DNA of 64,000 nucleotides. Source: Cohnella sp. OV330. Its GTDB lineage: Bacteria > Bacillota > Bacilli > Paenibacillales > Paenibacillaceae. Where the stretch lies: contig NZ_FOKE01000015.1 of NCBI RefSeq assembly GCF_900112065.1, positions 1-64,000 on the forward strand. Reading direction: 5' to 3'. Made by a program: the position numbers and the translations under genes. This document shows, one piece after another, positions 33,929 through 42,456 of this stretch; positions within the stretch are counted from its first letter, which is position 1, and each line of letters opens with the position of its first letter. A model generated the notes under the pieces. The model was given only the letters and a program-made list of their open reading frames with translations. It was not told where the DNA came from and did not search any database.

Positions 33929-34453
33929 ATGACTGCGAGCATGGAGAAAATAGAGACGAGGCGGCTGATTCTAAGGGAGCATGCCGAGTCGGACGTCGAC
34001 AGGCTGTACGCGATACAGTCGGATGCGATCACGATGGCGTTTTGGCCGGCTCCCTTTTCGTACGAGCAAACCGAGAATTGGATCCGCCGCCAGATCGATT
34101 CCTATAGGGCGAAAGGGTACGGCAGGTGGGCCGTGATCCGAAAAGAGGATGGCGTTATGATCGGCGATGCCGGCATCGTGACGAGCGAGATCGACGGCAC
34201 GATAGAGAACGACCTCGGCTATATCATTCACGCGAGCGAGTGGCAAAAAGGATACGGATATGAAGCCGCCGAAGGTTGCCTTCGATATGGGTTCGATCGA
34301 CTCGAGCTAGGCCGCTTGTGCGCGAACATGCCGACGGACCACCTTGGATCCCGAAAAGTGGCGGAAAAGCTGGGAATGAAGCTCGAAAAACACTTTTTCA
34401 ACAAGCGGAACCGGGAAAAAGAAACCTGCTTATACAGCATAAGCAAGGCTTGA
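33929..34453 (+). CDS. GNAT-family N-acetyltransferase (RimJ/RimL-like)
   Basis: 174 residues from ATG 33929, with GGAG seven bases upstream; in-frame ATGs at 33893 and 33941 are alternatives. The sequence has METRRLILR-type N-terminus (MEKIETRRLILREH), GDAGIVTSEIDGTIENDLGYII, the acetyl-CoA pyrophosphate loop in EWQKGYGYEAAEGCL, and RLCANMPTDHLGSRKVAEKLGM near the end, all as in RimJ/RimL-type acetyltransferases. The acceptor (protein N-terminus, antibiotic or small molecule) is not identifiable. Confidence 0.88.
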   Translation: MTASMEKIETRRLILREHAESDVDRLYAIQSDAITMAFWPAPFSYEQTENWIRRQIDSYRAKGYGRWAVIRKEDGVMIGDAGIVTSEIDGTIENDLGYIIHASEWQKGYGYEAAEGCLRYGFDRLELGRLCANMPTDHLGSRKVAEKLGMKLEKHFFNKRNREKETCLYSISKA

Positions 34454-34474
34454 AGCGGCTGACGGGAAAACAGC

Positions 34475-34507
34475 AGAAGCTTAGTCCGATGGCTCGGATA
34501 AGTTTCT
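34475..34507 (+). terminator. weak hairpin after the acetyltransferase gene
   Basis: AGAAGCTTAGTCCGA pairs imperfectly with TCGGATAAGTTTCT over a 4-base loop. No strong T-run follows. The remaining sequence to 34636 is AT-rich and probably carries the promoter of the next gene. Confidence 0.4.
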
Positions 34508-34636
34508 GTCCGGTTATTAATAGTCGATATCTATAGACCTTATTTATTATATATATTTAAACAATAGACCGGGTCGCCTTATGATTAGAGAATCAAATTA
34601 AACGCCCGTTCCGAGGGGCTAGGAGACGACCCGGCT

Positions 34637-35551
34637 ATGCCATACTTCCATACGTTCGCAAACGTCAGCATCCCCATTTTGATGGCCTGCTGCTTGGGCT
34701 ACCTATATCAAAAGTACAAAACCCCCGATTCGCGCCTGCTGGCCGATCTCAGCCTGTTCGTGCTCTCGCCGTGCCTCATCGTATCGGCGCTCGCCGGCAG
34801 CGACCTGAAGACCGGCACGCTGGGGACGGTCGCGATCTACACGCTCTTGCAGACGGCGCTCTGCTGGGCGGCTTCCGCCGCGGCGGGAAGGCTGCTGCGG
34901 ATGAGCGAGCCTTCCCGCCGCGCGATGGAGCTGACGACGATCTTTTCCAACTCCAACAATTACGGCCTGCCGCTGCTGCTGCTTGCCTTCGGCACGCAGG
35001 GCTTCGCGATCGGGGTGACCAACGTCGTGACGCATGTCATTCTCGTGAATACGCTGGGCTTCTATCTGGCGGCGCGCGCGTCCTTTAAGCCGAGGCAGGC
35101 GTTCCGTCAGATCGCGAAGACGCCGCTCGTCTATGCGGCCGCCGTCGGCATCGCGCTGTTCCTGTTCAAGGTGCGCTTGCCGGAGAGCCTCTCGTCGGGC
35201 CTCGAGCTGGTCGGCGGCGCCTATCCGGCCGTCGTGCTGCTGCTCCTCGGCATGCAGCTTCGCAAGACGGACTGGCGCCGCAGCCTGCGCCGGGAGATCT
35301 GGATCTCGCTCGGCATGCGCATCCTTATCGTGCCGCTGCTGTCGTACGCCGCGATCGCGATGCTTGGCCTGCACGGCTTGACCGCCGCGGTATTGTTCGT
35401 TCAGTCCTGTATGCCCGCGGCGATCAATTCGCTCGTGCTCATGGAGCGGTACGGCGGCGACAAGGAACTCGTCGCGATGAACGTCGCCTTTTCGACCATT
35501 GCGAGCTTCCTGTACTTGCCGCTGCTGGTCCACTTGGCCGCTTCGCTGTAA
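34637..35551 (+). CDS. AEC-family transporter
   Basis: 304 residues with about ten hydrophobic segments arranged as two five-helix halves separated by a basic loop (ARASFKPRQAFRQIAKTP). NVSIPILMACCLGYLYQK at the start, ELTTIFSNSNNYGLPLLLLAFG in helix four and QSCMPAAINSLVLMERYGGD in the second half are the auxin-efflux-carrier (PF03547) signatures. These carriers move carboxylates or other organic anions across the membrane; the substrate is not indicated. TAGGAG lies 11 bases upstream of the ATG. Monocistronic. Confidence 0.9.
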   Translation: MPYFHTFANVSIPILMACCLGYLYQKYKTPDSRLLADLSLFVLSPCLIVSALAGSDLKTGTLGTVAIYTLLQTALCWAASAAAGRLLRMSEPSRRAMELTTIFSNSNNYGLPLLLLAFGTQGFAIGVTNVVTHVILVNTLGFYLAARASFKPRQAFRQIAKTPLVYAAAVGIALFLFKVRLPESLSSGLELVGGAYPAVVLLLLGMQLRKTDWRRSLRREIWISLGMRILIVPLLSYAAIAMLGLHGLTAAVLFVQSCMPAAINSLVLMERYGGDKELVAMNVAFSTIASFLYLPLLVHLAASL

Positions 35552-35618
35552 CTCCTAAGCGGCGGCTCGGTCAGCGGCGGCTCCGTGAACGGCGGCTGGA
35601 AGAGGCGTCATTCGCCTG

Positions 35619-35984
35619 TCACACCGCGTCTGCATTCGATTCAGGGGCGTCCCCGCCAGCGGGCTTGCCGCGCCAGCGCAGCGCCCACTTTTCCATCTCC
35701 GCGAGCGTCGACTGAAAGTCCAAGCCCTTTTCCGTCAGGCTGTACTCGACCGTCACGGGCACCGTCGGATAGACCTCCCGCCGCACGATGCCGCTTTGCT
35801 CCAGATGCCGCAGCGTATCCGTGAGCGACTGCGTGCCGACGATCGCGACATCCCGCTGCAGCCGGTTGAACCGCTTCGGTCCTTTCTGCAGCTCCGCGAT
35901 CACGACGAAGGACCACTTCGCCCCGAGCACTTGAAGAACCTCGCAGATCGGCTTATCCTCGTCCTTCTCCCGTTCGGACATCAT
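35619..35984 (-). CDS. HxlR-family transcriptional regulator
   Basis: 121 residues. HxlR winged-helix pattern: CEVLQVLGAKWSFVVIAELQ, KGPKRFNRLQRDVAIVGTQS, LTDTLRHLEQSGIVRREVYP, VPVTVEYSLTEKGLDF. GGAGG precedes the ATG. It is divergent from the MFS transporter at 36147; an inverted repeat TTACT-N7-AGTAA covers the transporter promoter and is also present at the second HxlR locus (43587). HxlR proteins usually respond to aldehydes, quinones or thiol oxidants. Confidence 0.9.
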   Translation of the reverse strand: MMSEREKDEDKPICEVLQVLGAKWSFVVIAELQKGPKRFNRLQRDVAIVGTQSLTDTLRHLEQSGIVRREVYPTVPVTVEYSLTEKGLDFQSTLAEMEKWALRWRGKPAGGDAPESNADAV

Positions 35985-36067
35985 AAACGCCTCCCCGGCA
36001 AATTCGCTTCGCTTTAATTAAGTTAGTAAGTCCATAGATTAGGATTATCCCCAAACGATTTGCGTTC

Positions 36068-36096
36068 TTACTTTTATATAGTAACTCGCTTATACT
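36068..36096 (+). promoter_or_regulatory. MFS promoter with HxlR-type operator
   Basis: TTACTT (36068-36073) as -35, a 17-base spacer and TATACT (36091-36096) as -10. The inverted repeat TTACT-N7-AGTAA (36068-36084) overlaps -35 and spacer, so a bound regulator would block RNA polymerase. Confidence 0.55.
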
Positions 36097-36146
36097 GTCG
36101 CTACAAGGGCCGCGCGGCTCCCCGACAAATATAAGAGGTGGTTAAA

Positions 36147-37358
36147 ATGAATCGCACGATCTTGTATATGCTCACGTTGGGCACTTTCTTGACGGGATTC
36201 GCCGAATTGGCCGTCGTCGGCATCTTGCCGATCATCTCCCGGGATGCGGGGATCAGCATCGCACAGGCGGGCCAGCTCGTCGCCGCCTTCTCTCTCGGCT
36301 TCGCCGTCGGCACGCCGATCTTCGTCTCGCTGACGCAGCGGATCTCGCGGCGGCGGCTCCTTGCCGCCGCGCTGCTCGTCTTCGCGGCAGGCAGCCTGCT
36401 CTCGTACTTCAGCGACGCGTATGCCGCGATGATCGCGCTCCGCGCCGTGCTCGGCGCCAGCGCGGGCGTCTATCTCACGACGGCGCTCGGCGCGCTGCCC
36501 AAGCTCTTGCCCGCCGACCGGCTCGGCCGCGCCATGAGCACCGTCATGATGGCGTTCGGCGCCGCCTCGGTGCTGGGCGCGCCGGTGGGCATCGCCTTGG
36601 CCGATGGCTGGTCCTGGCAGGGGATGTACCTGCTGCTCGGCGCAGGCGCGCTGCTCGTGATGCTGGCCGTGCTGCGGCTCATGCCCGATACGGAAGGCGA
36701 CGCTCCGGTCGGCTTCGGCCGTCAGTTCGCCGTGCTCGGCCGGCCCGCGCTCGCCGCGGGGCTGGCGATGTCGCTCCTGTTCTCGTCGGGCGTAGCGCTG
36801 CTGAACACTTATTTCGTGCCCTTTCTCCAGGACGTCCTCGGGCTGCGGGCCTCTTATACGGGCTTGACGATGCTGCTGCTCGGCTTGGCCGGCACGGTTG
36901 CCACGCGCTTCGGCGGCGGCGCCGCAGACAAGCGCGGGCCGTCCGCAGTCATCGTGCGGAGCCTGGCCGCGATGACGCTGGCCTTGGCGCTGATGCCGCT
37001 CGCGACCTACGCTTTCTCCTCCGCGGCCGGCGGCCTCGCGTCGGGTATCGCCGTCTCCGCGGCCTGGATGCTGGCTTACTCCGTAGCGATTCCGGCCATC
37101 CAGACGTACTTCGTCCGAATCGCGCCCGATTCGGCGAACATCGTGCTGGGACTCAACACGTCGCTGCTTCACCTTGGCGTCGCGATCGGATCTTTGACCG
37201 GCGGCCTGCTCGCCGACGCATCGTCCACGGTGCGCTATCATCCCTGGGCGGCGCTCGCGTTCGGCCTGCTCTCGCTGTCCGCGGGCTTGGTTTCCTTCGC
37301 AAAGGGCGGCGTCCGCGAGAAACGGCCGAACGCTGCCGCGGCTGCTTCAAAAAGCTGA
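36147..37358 (+). CDS. MFS efflux transporter, DHA1 type
   Basis: 403 residues with twelve hydrophobic segments. Motif A-like loop between helices 2 and 3 reads FSLGFAVGTPIFVSLTQRIS-RRR; YLTTALGALPKLLP.DRLGRAM and GAASVLGAPVGIALADGWSW are the helix 4-5 signatures of drug/arabinose efflux MFS proteins. The ATG at 36147 has GAGGTG seven bases upstream; an in-frame GTG at 36138 overlaps that site. Likely a proton-driven exporter of a small compound sensed by the divergent HxlR regulator. Confidence 0.9.
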   Translation: MNRTILYMLTLGTFLTGFAELAVVGILPIISRDAGISIAQAGQLVAAFSLGFAVGTPIFVSLTQRISRRRLLAAALLVFAAGSLLSYFSDAYAAMIALRAVLGASAGVYLTTALGALPKLLPADRLGRAMSTVMMAFGAASVLGAPVGIALADGWSWQGMYLLLGAGALLVMLAVLRLMPDTEGDAPVGFGRQFAVLGRPALAAGLAMSLLFSSGVALLNTYFVPFLQDVLGLRASYTGLTMLLLGLAGTVATRFGGGAADKRGPSAVIVRSLAAMTLALALMPLATYAFSSAAGGLASGIAVSAAWMLAYSVAIPAIQTYFVRIAPDSANIVLGLNTSLLHLGVAIGSLTGGLLADASSTVRYHPWAALAFGLLSLSAGLVSFAKGGVREKRPNAAAAASKS

Positions 37359-37381
37359 GCCTCCGCGTCCCGCGAATGCCA

Positions 37382-37426
37382 AGAGGCCAGGCCGCGGTTC
37401 AAATGCCGCAGTCTGGCCTCTCTTTT
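37382..37426. terminator. bidirectional intrinsic terminator
   Basis: AGAGGCCAG...GCGG pairs with CCGC...CTGGCCTCT over a TTCAAAT-containing loop, with TCTTTTC after it. It separates the MFS gene from the converging FMN reductase gene. Confidence 0.8.
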
Positions 37427-37432
37427 CATTTC

Positions 37433-37990
37433 TTACGCCCGCAGCGTCTTGAGCGCGCCGCTCCACGCGACGACTTGGCTGAGCATATTGTTCACGGAAG
37501 CCTCCTGCTTGGGGCCGGGACGCAGGACGCTGAAGTTCTCGAAGTCGTGGAAGAGCGACAGGGAGACCTGCGCCTGAACGTCCGCCATCCTCAGCTCGCC
37601 CGCGATCTGGCGCAGATGCTCGACCGCCCGGGAGCCGCCCGCGCTGCCGTAACCGACGAAGCCCGCGGCTTTGTCGTTCCACTCGTGGTATAGGAAGTCG
37701 ATCGCGTTCTTCAGCGCGCCCGACGTCGAGTGATTGTATTCGGGGGTGACGAACACGAAGCCGTCGAAGCCCTTGATCCGCTCGGACCAGGCCAGCGTGT
37801 GCGCGTGCTTGTAGTTGCCCATGACGGGAGGGATCGGCTCGTCGTACAGGGGCAGGGCGTAGTCGGCGATGTCCACGAGCTCGAACGACGCGTCGTCCCG
37901 CTGCGCGGCGATCTCGTAAACCCACTTGGCGACGTCCTCGGCTTTGCGCCCGGGGCGCGTGCTTCCGATGATGATGGCGATCTTGGTCAT
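37433..37990 (-). CDS. NADPH-dependent FMN reductase
   Basis: 185 residues from ATG 37990, eight bases after GGAGG. Flavodoxin-like fold: IAIIIGSTRPGRKAEDVAKW with the FMN phosphate loop, DYALPLYDEPIPP, and VFVTPEYNHSTSGALKNAID, the standard motif of NADPH-dependent FMN reductases/quinone reductases. The second cofactor loop reads GFVGYGSAGGSRAVEHL. Probably a cytoplasmic quinone or azo compound reductase. It lies downstream of an SDR gene on the same strand (164-base gap). Confidence 0.92.
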   Translation of the reverse strand: MTKIAIIIGSTRPGRKAEDVAKWVYEIAAQRDDASFELVDIADYALPLYDEPIPPVMGNYKHAHTLAWSERIKGFDGFVFVTPEYNHSTSGALKNAIDFLYHEWNDKAAGFVGYGSAGGSRAVEHLRQIAGELRMADVQAQVSLSLFHDFENFSVLRPGPKQEASVNNMLSQVVAWSGALKTLRA

Positions 37991-38154
37991 GTATGATTCC
38001 TCCAGCCGATATATGTAGGAGCCGGCTTCCGCGTTCTGGGATGCGTTGTTGCCTTGGAGTCGCGGCGGACCGGACGTGCCTCGCATGTATCGTAGCCCAG
38101 AAGGCGCGTTCGGGCAAGCGTCGGGGCGACGGCCGGCCGGAGGCATGCGGGCAA

Positions 38155-38811
38155 TCAGTTTTCCGCGAAAATGATTTCCGCCTGGTCGCGCTTCACATGC
38201 AGCTGCCAATACGACTCGGCGATCCGGTCGGGATCGTAGAACGTGCCCTTTGACACGTAGCCGCCGATGGTGACGGTGCCGACGTAAACGCCTTGCGGAG
38301 CCAGCTCTTCGGCCAGCGAGTAAACGAGGGAGCGGACGCCGGCCTTGCCGATGGACAGCGAGGCGTAAGCGGGGTTCGGGGAGATCGCGAGACCGCCGCC
38401 CGTGACGAGGATGGTCCCTTGCTTGCGCTCGACGAACGACGGCACGACTTGTTTGACGCTCGTCAGCGCGCCGACGACATTCACCTTGAAGTCGTCGATC
38501 AACTGCTGTTCGTCCAAGCTCGACACCGTCGACCTTGTGATCGCGGCCGCGTTGTAAAGCAGCGCGCTCGGCTCGCCGAAGCTCGCGCGTATCCGGGCGA
38601 ACGCTTCCTCGACGGCAGCCGGGACGGTCGCATCCGCTTCGACGGCGAACGCTTCGATGCCTTGTCCCGTCAATTCCTCCGCCAGCGCTGCCAGCGAGGC
38701 GGTTCGGCGCGCGATCAGCGCGATCTTGAAGCCCTCCGATCCGAACTTCTTGGCGACCGAGGCGCTCACGCCCGCCCCCGCCCCGACTACGACCAACAAC
38801 GGCTTGCTCAT
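38155..38811 (-). CDS. SDR-family protein lacking the catalytic tyrosine
   Basis: 218 residues from ATG 38811, eight bases after AAGGAG. The dinucleotide loop is variant (VVGAGAGVSASVAKKFG instead of TGxxxGxG), followed by ALIARRTASLAALAEEL and LLYNAAAITRS (the NAG position). The active-site stretch reads YASLSIGKAGV: the Lys is present but the position four residues before it is Leu, not Tyr. This fits an atypical SDR branch, whose reaction is not known to me. Co-oriented with the FMN reductase gene. Confidence 0.82.
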   Translation of the reverse strand: MSKPLLVVVGAGAGVSASVAKKFGSEGFKIALIARRTASLAALAEELTGQGIEAFAVEADATVPAAVEEAFARIRASFGEPSALLYNAAAITRSTVSSLDEQQLIDDFKVNVVGALTSVKQVVPSFVERKQGTILVTGGGLAISPNPAYASLSIGKAGVRSLVYSLAEELAPQGVYVGTVTIGGYVSKGTFYDPDRIAESYWQLHVKRDQAEIIFAEN

Positions 38812-38912
38812 GATATCCGCTCCTTCGTTTTTTATATACACTATCATTCCGACTGGAATTATACAATATATAAATGGGAACTTATGTATGTCCGCTGCGT
38901 GCCGGCGGCGGC

Positions 38913-38940
38913 AAAAAGCCCGAGCGCACGCGCTCGGGCT
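38913..38940 (-). terminator. intrinsic terminator of the DUF6492-like gene
   Basis: Minus strand AGCCCGAGCG pairs with CGCTCGGGCT in a perfect 10-bp stem with a 4-base loop, followed by TTTTT. It lies 13 bases after the stop codon. Confidence 0.88.
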
Positions 38941-38952
38941 GTTCCAAAGCGT

Positions 38953-39765
38953 TTATAAGCCGGGTCTCGAATAGATCTTCCGTTTGTGGAACGAGATCGA
39001 CCGGTATTTTCCCGCGAGCTTGCGCAGCCGCGCCGGAGACAAAGACGAGAACGAGGCGTGCAGGCTTTTGTTCAGCGCGGACTTCATGACGATGCCGCGA
39101 GGATTGCGGCCGTGCAGAAAGTTGCCGTACGTCTCGAATTCGGAAAAGCCGAATTGCCGGGTCTTGTCGATGCTGCCGATGATCGCCTTATACCAGCGTT
39201 TGCCGTGGCGCGCTTCGATTGTTCCCTTCAACTGTCTGACCTTCGCCTTGTTGAACAGCATATAGTGCGTGACGAATGAACGGGGGGCGGAAGCCTTGGT
39301 GCCCAGCAGCTTGCGGTACGTGCGGAAGTATTCGCCCTGGCTCCAACTCCGGCAGTAAAAGACCGGTCGGCCGCCCGTCACGAACCGATGCGGCCGAATG
39401 AGAACAGTATCCGCGTCGGCGACGAGGTAGTGGCCCGCCGCGCCAAGCTTGCTGCCCGCGAGCTTCAGCAGCTGCTGATAAAGCCAGCCCGCGCGATTCC
39501 AGCGTTTCGTGCCGTAGCGGATATCCTTCTTGCCGATCGGCAGCACCGTCCGCTCGTCGACGAACTTGCAGCCTTTTCTCCGGCAGAGCGCCCGGATCCG
39601 CTTGCTGTTCGGCGAGACGATCATGAAGCTGGCGATCGGATGCTTCACCTGCTTGCGGATGCCGTCGATCACGTGCGGCAGGGTGCCCAGATCCTTTTCG
39701 ATCGCGGGGATCAGCACGTCGATGCGAGGGCCGGTCTTTCCTGCGCTCGATTTGGTCGATGCCAT
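38953..39765 (-). CDS. DUF6492-like putative glycosyltransferase
   Basis: 270 residues from ATG 39765, eleven bases after AAAGGAG; a GTG four codons earlier overlaps that site. The N-terminal part is a GT-A-like nucleotide-diphosphate-sugar fold: IDVLIPAIEKDLGTLPHVID, then a DxD-like ADADTVLI near residue 120, and RPVFYCRSW. The C-terminal part (SFVTHYMLFNKAKV, FSEFETYGNFLHGRNP) matches DUF6492 proteins as I know them. It may transfer a sugar to a surface glycan or teichoic-type polymer, but no partner genes adjoin. Strong basic content in the C-terminal 60 residues. Confidence 0.7.
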   Translation of the reverse strand: MASTKSSAGKTGPRIDVLIPAIEKDLGTLPHVIDGIRKQVKHPIASFMIVSPNSKRIRALCRRKGCKFVDERTVLPIGKKDIRYGTKRWNRAGWLYQQLLKLAGSKLGAAGHYLVADADTVLIRPHRFVTGGRPVFYCRSWSQGEYFRTYRKLLGTKASAPRSFVTHYMLFNKAKVRQLKGTIEARHGKRWYKAIIGSIDKTRQFGFSEFETYGNFLHGRNPRGIVMKSALNKSLHASFSSLSPARLRKLAGKYRSISFHKRKIYSRPGL

Positions 39766-39930
39766 GGGGCTCGCCACTCCTTTCCGCTCACGGGAGCCGT
39801 TTGCCGGCTTTGGTCCATGTGGTACAGCTTATGAAGTTCGCCGTCATCGGCTTGGGCCAGCGACTGGAAAATCACTTCGCCAGCGTTGATAATAAGATAA
39901 GGAAAGGTTGATAGGAAAGGGTGCGCGCCC

Positions 39931-41400
39931 GTGGACGACTTGCGAATCAAGACAAGCTCGGGATGGTTGGAAGGACAGGCGGAGAACGGCGCGAGAACGT
40001 GGAAGGGGATTCCGTACGCGAGGCCGCCGGCCGGAGAACGGCGATTCGCGGCGCCTGAACGGCCGGCGTCTTGGGAAGGCGTCAGGCCGGCCAAAACGTT
40101 CGGCCCGCCGTGCCTGCAGCCCGGGGAAACCGCGGAGAAGTACGGTCTTCCGGCGGACGTGCCGCCTCCTGGCGAGGATTGTTTGTATTTAAATATATGG
40201 GCGCCAGCCAAACGAACCAAAAAGCCGCTGCCCGTCATGGTCTGGATTCACGGCGGCGCTTTCGTTACAGGCACCGGCGCAGATCCGGCCTACGACGGCG
40301 CAAACTTCGCCCGCCAGGGCGTGATCGCCGTTACGGTCAATTATCGGCTCGGCCCCTTAGGATTTCTTCACCTCGCGCCGCTCGGAGAGGGCTTCGTCTC
40401 CAATGCGGGGCTGCTCGACCAGATCGCGGCGCTGAACTGGATCCGCGCCGAGATTGCCGCGTTCGGCGGAGATCCTGCGCAGGTCACCGTGTTCGGCGAG
40501 TCGGCCGGCGCGATGAGCATCGCCGCGCTGCTCGCGATGCCCGACGCGAAGGGACTGTTCGCGCGGGCGATCCTGCAGAGCGGGGCCGCGCAGACGCTGC
40601 CGGAAGAGCAAGCCGAGCAGGTCGTGGCGGGCATCCTGCTGCTGCTCGGCATCGAACGGTCCGATGCGCATCTGCTGAAGACGCTTCCCGCGTCCGCAAT
40701 CATGCAGGCGGCCGAGGAGATGGGGCGGATGCTGGGCGGCGGGCCGGCGATGCTCTTTCAGCCGGTCGTCGAAGCGGCCACGCTGCCGGTCGAGCCGCTC
40801 GAGGCGGTTCGAACGGGCATCGCGAGCGGCGTGTCGCTGCTCGTCGGCACGAACAAGGACGAAGGCGAATACTTCATCCGTCCAGGGTCCGCGCCAATGC
40901 CTCTGGAGGGCGCGATTCTCGGCGTCGAGCTCATGACGGACATCGCCGACGCGGCATCGCTCGTGCGTACGTATCCGCATACGGCCCAAGGGCAGGCGGA
41001 CATCATGACGGATTTGTTTTTCTGGCGCGCCGCGGTCCGGCTCGCCCATGCGCAGGCCCGCCATGCGCCGGTATGGATGTACCGGTTCGATTGGACTTCG
41101 ACCCTTCATCCGTCGCTGGCGCGGGCGGTGCACACGCGCGAGATCGTGTTTGTTTTCGGCAATTTGCAGGTGCTGGAGCGGCAGCTTGGCGCGACGCTGG
41201 ATCCGGACGCTAGGCGGCTGGCCGGGGAGATGCAGGCGGCGTGGCTTGCATTTGCGAAGGCGGGATCGCCGGATACGGCGAAGCTGGCGTGGCCGCCCTA
41301 TGGGGAGCCGGAGCGGATGACGATGATCTTCGGGGCGGTCGACGCGCCGGAGGCCGTGTCGGATCCGGCCGCGGGCAAGCGCGCGCTGCTCGGCTTGTAG
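39931..41400 (+). CDS. carboxylesterase type B (alpha/beta hydrolase)
   Basis: 489 residues from a GTG start with AAAGGG about nine bases upstream. Catalytic triad readable: S191 in FGESAGAMSI, E311 in TNKDEGEYF and H401 in AVHTREIVFVFG; the oxyanion region is VWIHGGAFVTGTG. GIPYARPPAGERRFAAPE and the EDCLYLNIWAP block are the type-B esterase/cholinesterase signatures, and the length is normal. No signal peptide, so cytoplasmic; resembles p-nitrobenzyl esterases. The physiological ester is unknown. It is followed 39 bases later by an aldo/keto reductase. Confidence 0.94.
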   Translation: MDDLRIKTSSGWLEGQAENGARTWKGIPYARPPAGERRFAAPERPASWEGVRPAKTFGPPCLQPGETAEKYGLPADVPPPGEDCLYLNIWAPAKRTKKPLPVMVWIHGGAFVTGTGADPAYDGANFARQGVIAVTVNYRLGPLGFLHLAPLGEGFVSNAGLLDQIAALNWIRAEIAAFGGDPAQVTVFGESAGAMSIAALLAMPDAKGLFARAILQSGAAQTLPEEQAEQVVAGILLLLGIERSDAHLLKTLPASAIMQAAEEMGRMLGGGPAMLFQPVVEAATLPVEPLEAVRTGIASGVSLLVGTNKDEGEYFIRPGSAPMPLEGAILGVELMTDIADAASLVRTYPHTAQGQADIMTDLFFWRAAVRLAHAQARHAPVWMYRFDWTSTLHPSLARAVHTREIVFVFGNLQVLERQLGATLDPDARRLAGEMQAAWLAFAKAGSPDTAKLAWPPYGEPERMTMIFGAVDAPEAVSDPAAGKRALLGL

Positions 41401-41439
41401 GCAGGCTTTGCATTTGAACGAAGAGAGGGGATCGGACTT

Positions 41440-42342
41440 ATGAAGAAAAATCGATTGGGCGCTTCCGAGCTGTACGTCGGCGAGATCGGCCTCGGCTGCA
41501 TGTCGCTGGGCACGGAGGAGACCAAGGCGGTCGCATTGGTCGGGGAGGCGCTCGACCGGGGCGTCACGCTGCTGGATACGGCGGATTTGTACGACGGCGG
41601 ACGCAACGAGGAGCTGGTGGGCAAGGCGATCAAGGGCAAGCGCGAACAGGTCGTGTTGGCCACCAAGGTGGGCAACCGGCGCATACCGGGCCAAGAAGGC
41701 TGGACGTGGGACGCTTCCAAGGCGTACATCCTGTCGGCGGTCCGGGATAGCTTGAAGCGGCTCGGCACCGACTACATCGACCTGTATCAGCTGCATGGCG
41801 GCACGCTGGACGATCCGATCGACGACACGATCGAGGCGTTCGAGCAGTTGAAGCGCGAGGGCGTCATCCGGGCGTACGGCATCTCCTCGATCCGGCCGAA
41901 CGTCATCCGCGAGTATGCCGCGCGCTCGGGGATCGCGAGCGTCATGAACCAATACAGCATCGTCGACCGCCGGGCCGAAGAGACGGTGCTTCCGCTCCTG
42001 GAGGAGAAGGGGATCAGCGTCATCGCGCGCGGACCCGTCGCGAGCGGGGCGCTGGCGGACGGACGCGAGCCGGCGAAAGGCGTGCTCGATTACGAGCTGG
42101 ACGAGCTCGTCACGCTGCGGAGCGAGCTGCAGCGGCTGACGACGCCGGCGCGCAGCCTCTCGCAGCTCGCGATCCGCTACTCGCTCGGGCATCCGGCGGT
42201 CGCCGCGGCGATCCCGGGAGCCAGCAGCCGCGAGCAGCTGATGCAAAATCTCGCGGCCGCCGAGGTGCCGCCGCTCTCGGACGCGGAGCTCGTAGCGATC
42301 CGCGGTGCGAGCAAGGCGAACCGCTACGCGCTGCATCGCTGA
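41440..42342 (+). CDS. aldo/keto reductase
   Basis: 300 residues. The tetrad D46, Y51 (DTADLYDGG), K76 (ATKVGN) and H119 (YQLHGG) is complete, in a beta/alpha barrel starting KNRLGASELYVGEIGLGCMS. The NADPH phosphate-binding end reads AIPGASSREQLMQNL. It should reduce aldehydes or ketones with NADPH. GAGAGGGG precedes the ATG. Same strand as the esterase; whether the two share a pathway is not shown. Confidence 0.93.
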   Translation: MKKNRLGASELYVGEIGLGCMSLGTEETKAVALVGEALDRGVTLLDTADLYDGGRNEELVGKAIKGKREQVVLATKVGNRRIPGQEGWTWDASKAYILSAVRDSLKRLGTDYIDLYQLHGGTLDDPIDDTIEAFEQLKREGVIRAYGISSIRPNVIREYAARSGIASVMNQYSIVDRRAEETVLPLLEEKGISVIARGPVASGALADGREPAKGVLDYELDELVTLRSELQRLTTPARSLSQLAIRYSLGHPAVAAAIPGASSREQLMQNLAAAEVPPLSDAELVAIRGASKANRYALHR

Positions 42343-42456
42343 TCCCGGCGGGGGCTGCGGACTGACGCTTGCGGTATGACCGTGCCTCCCCAGCCGGGAT
42401 CGGCGGCAACTCGCCGCTGCGCTCTAAAGAAGCGACTCCCATGCTTACGGCATTCT

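Noticed and set aside
37991..38866. In-frame extension of the FMN reductase gene
   Set aside because: The upstream part overlaps the SDR gene in another frame, and GGAGG points to the ATG at 37990.
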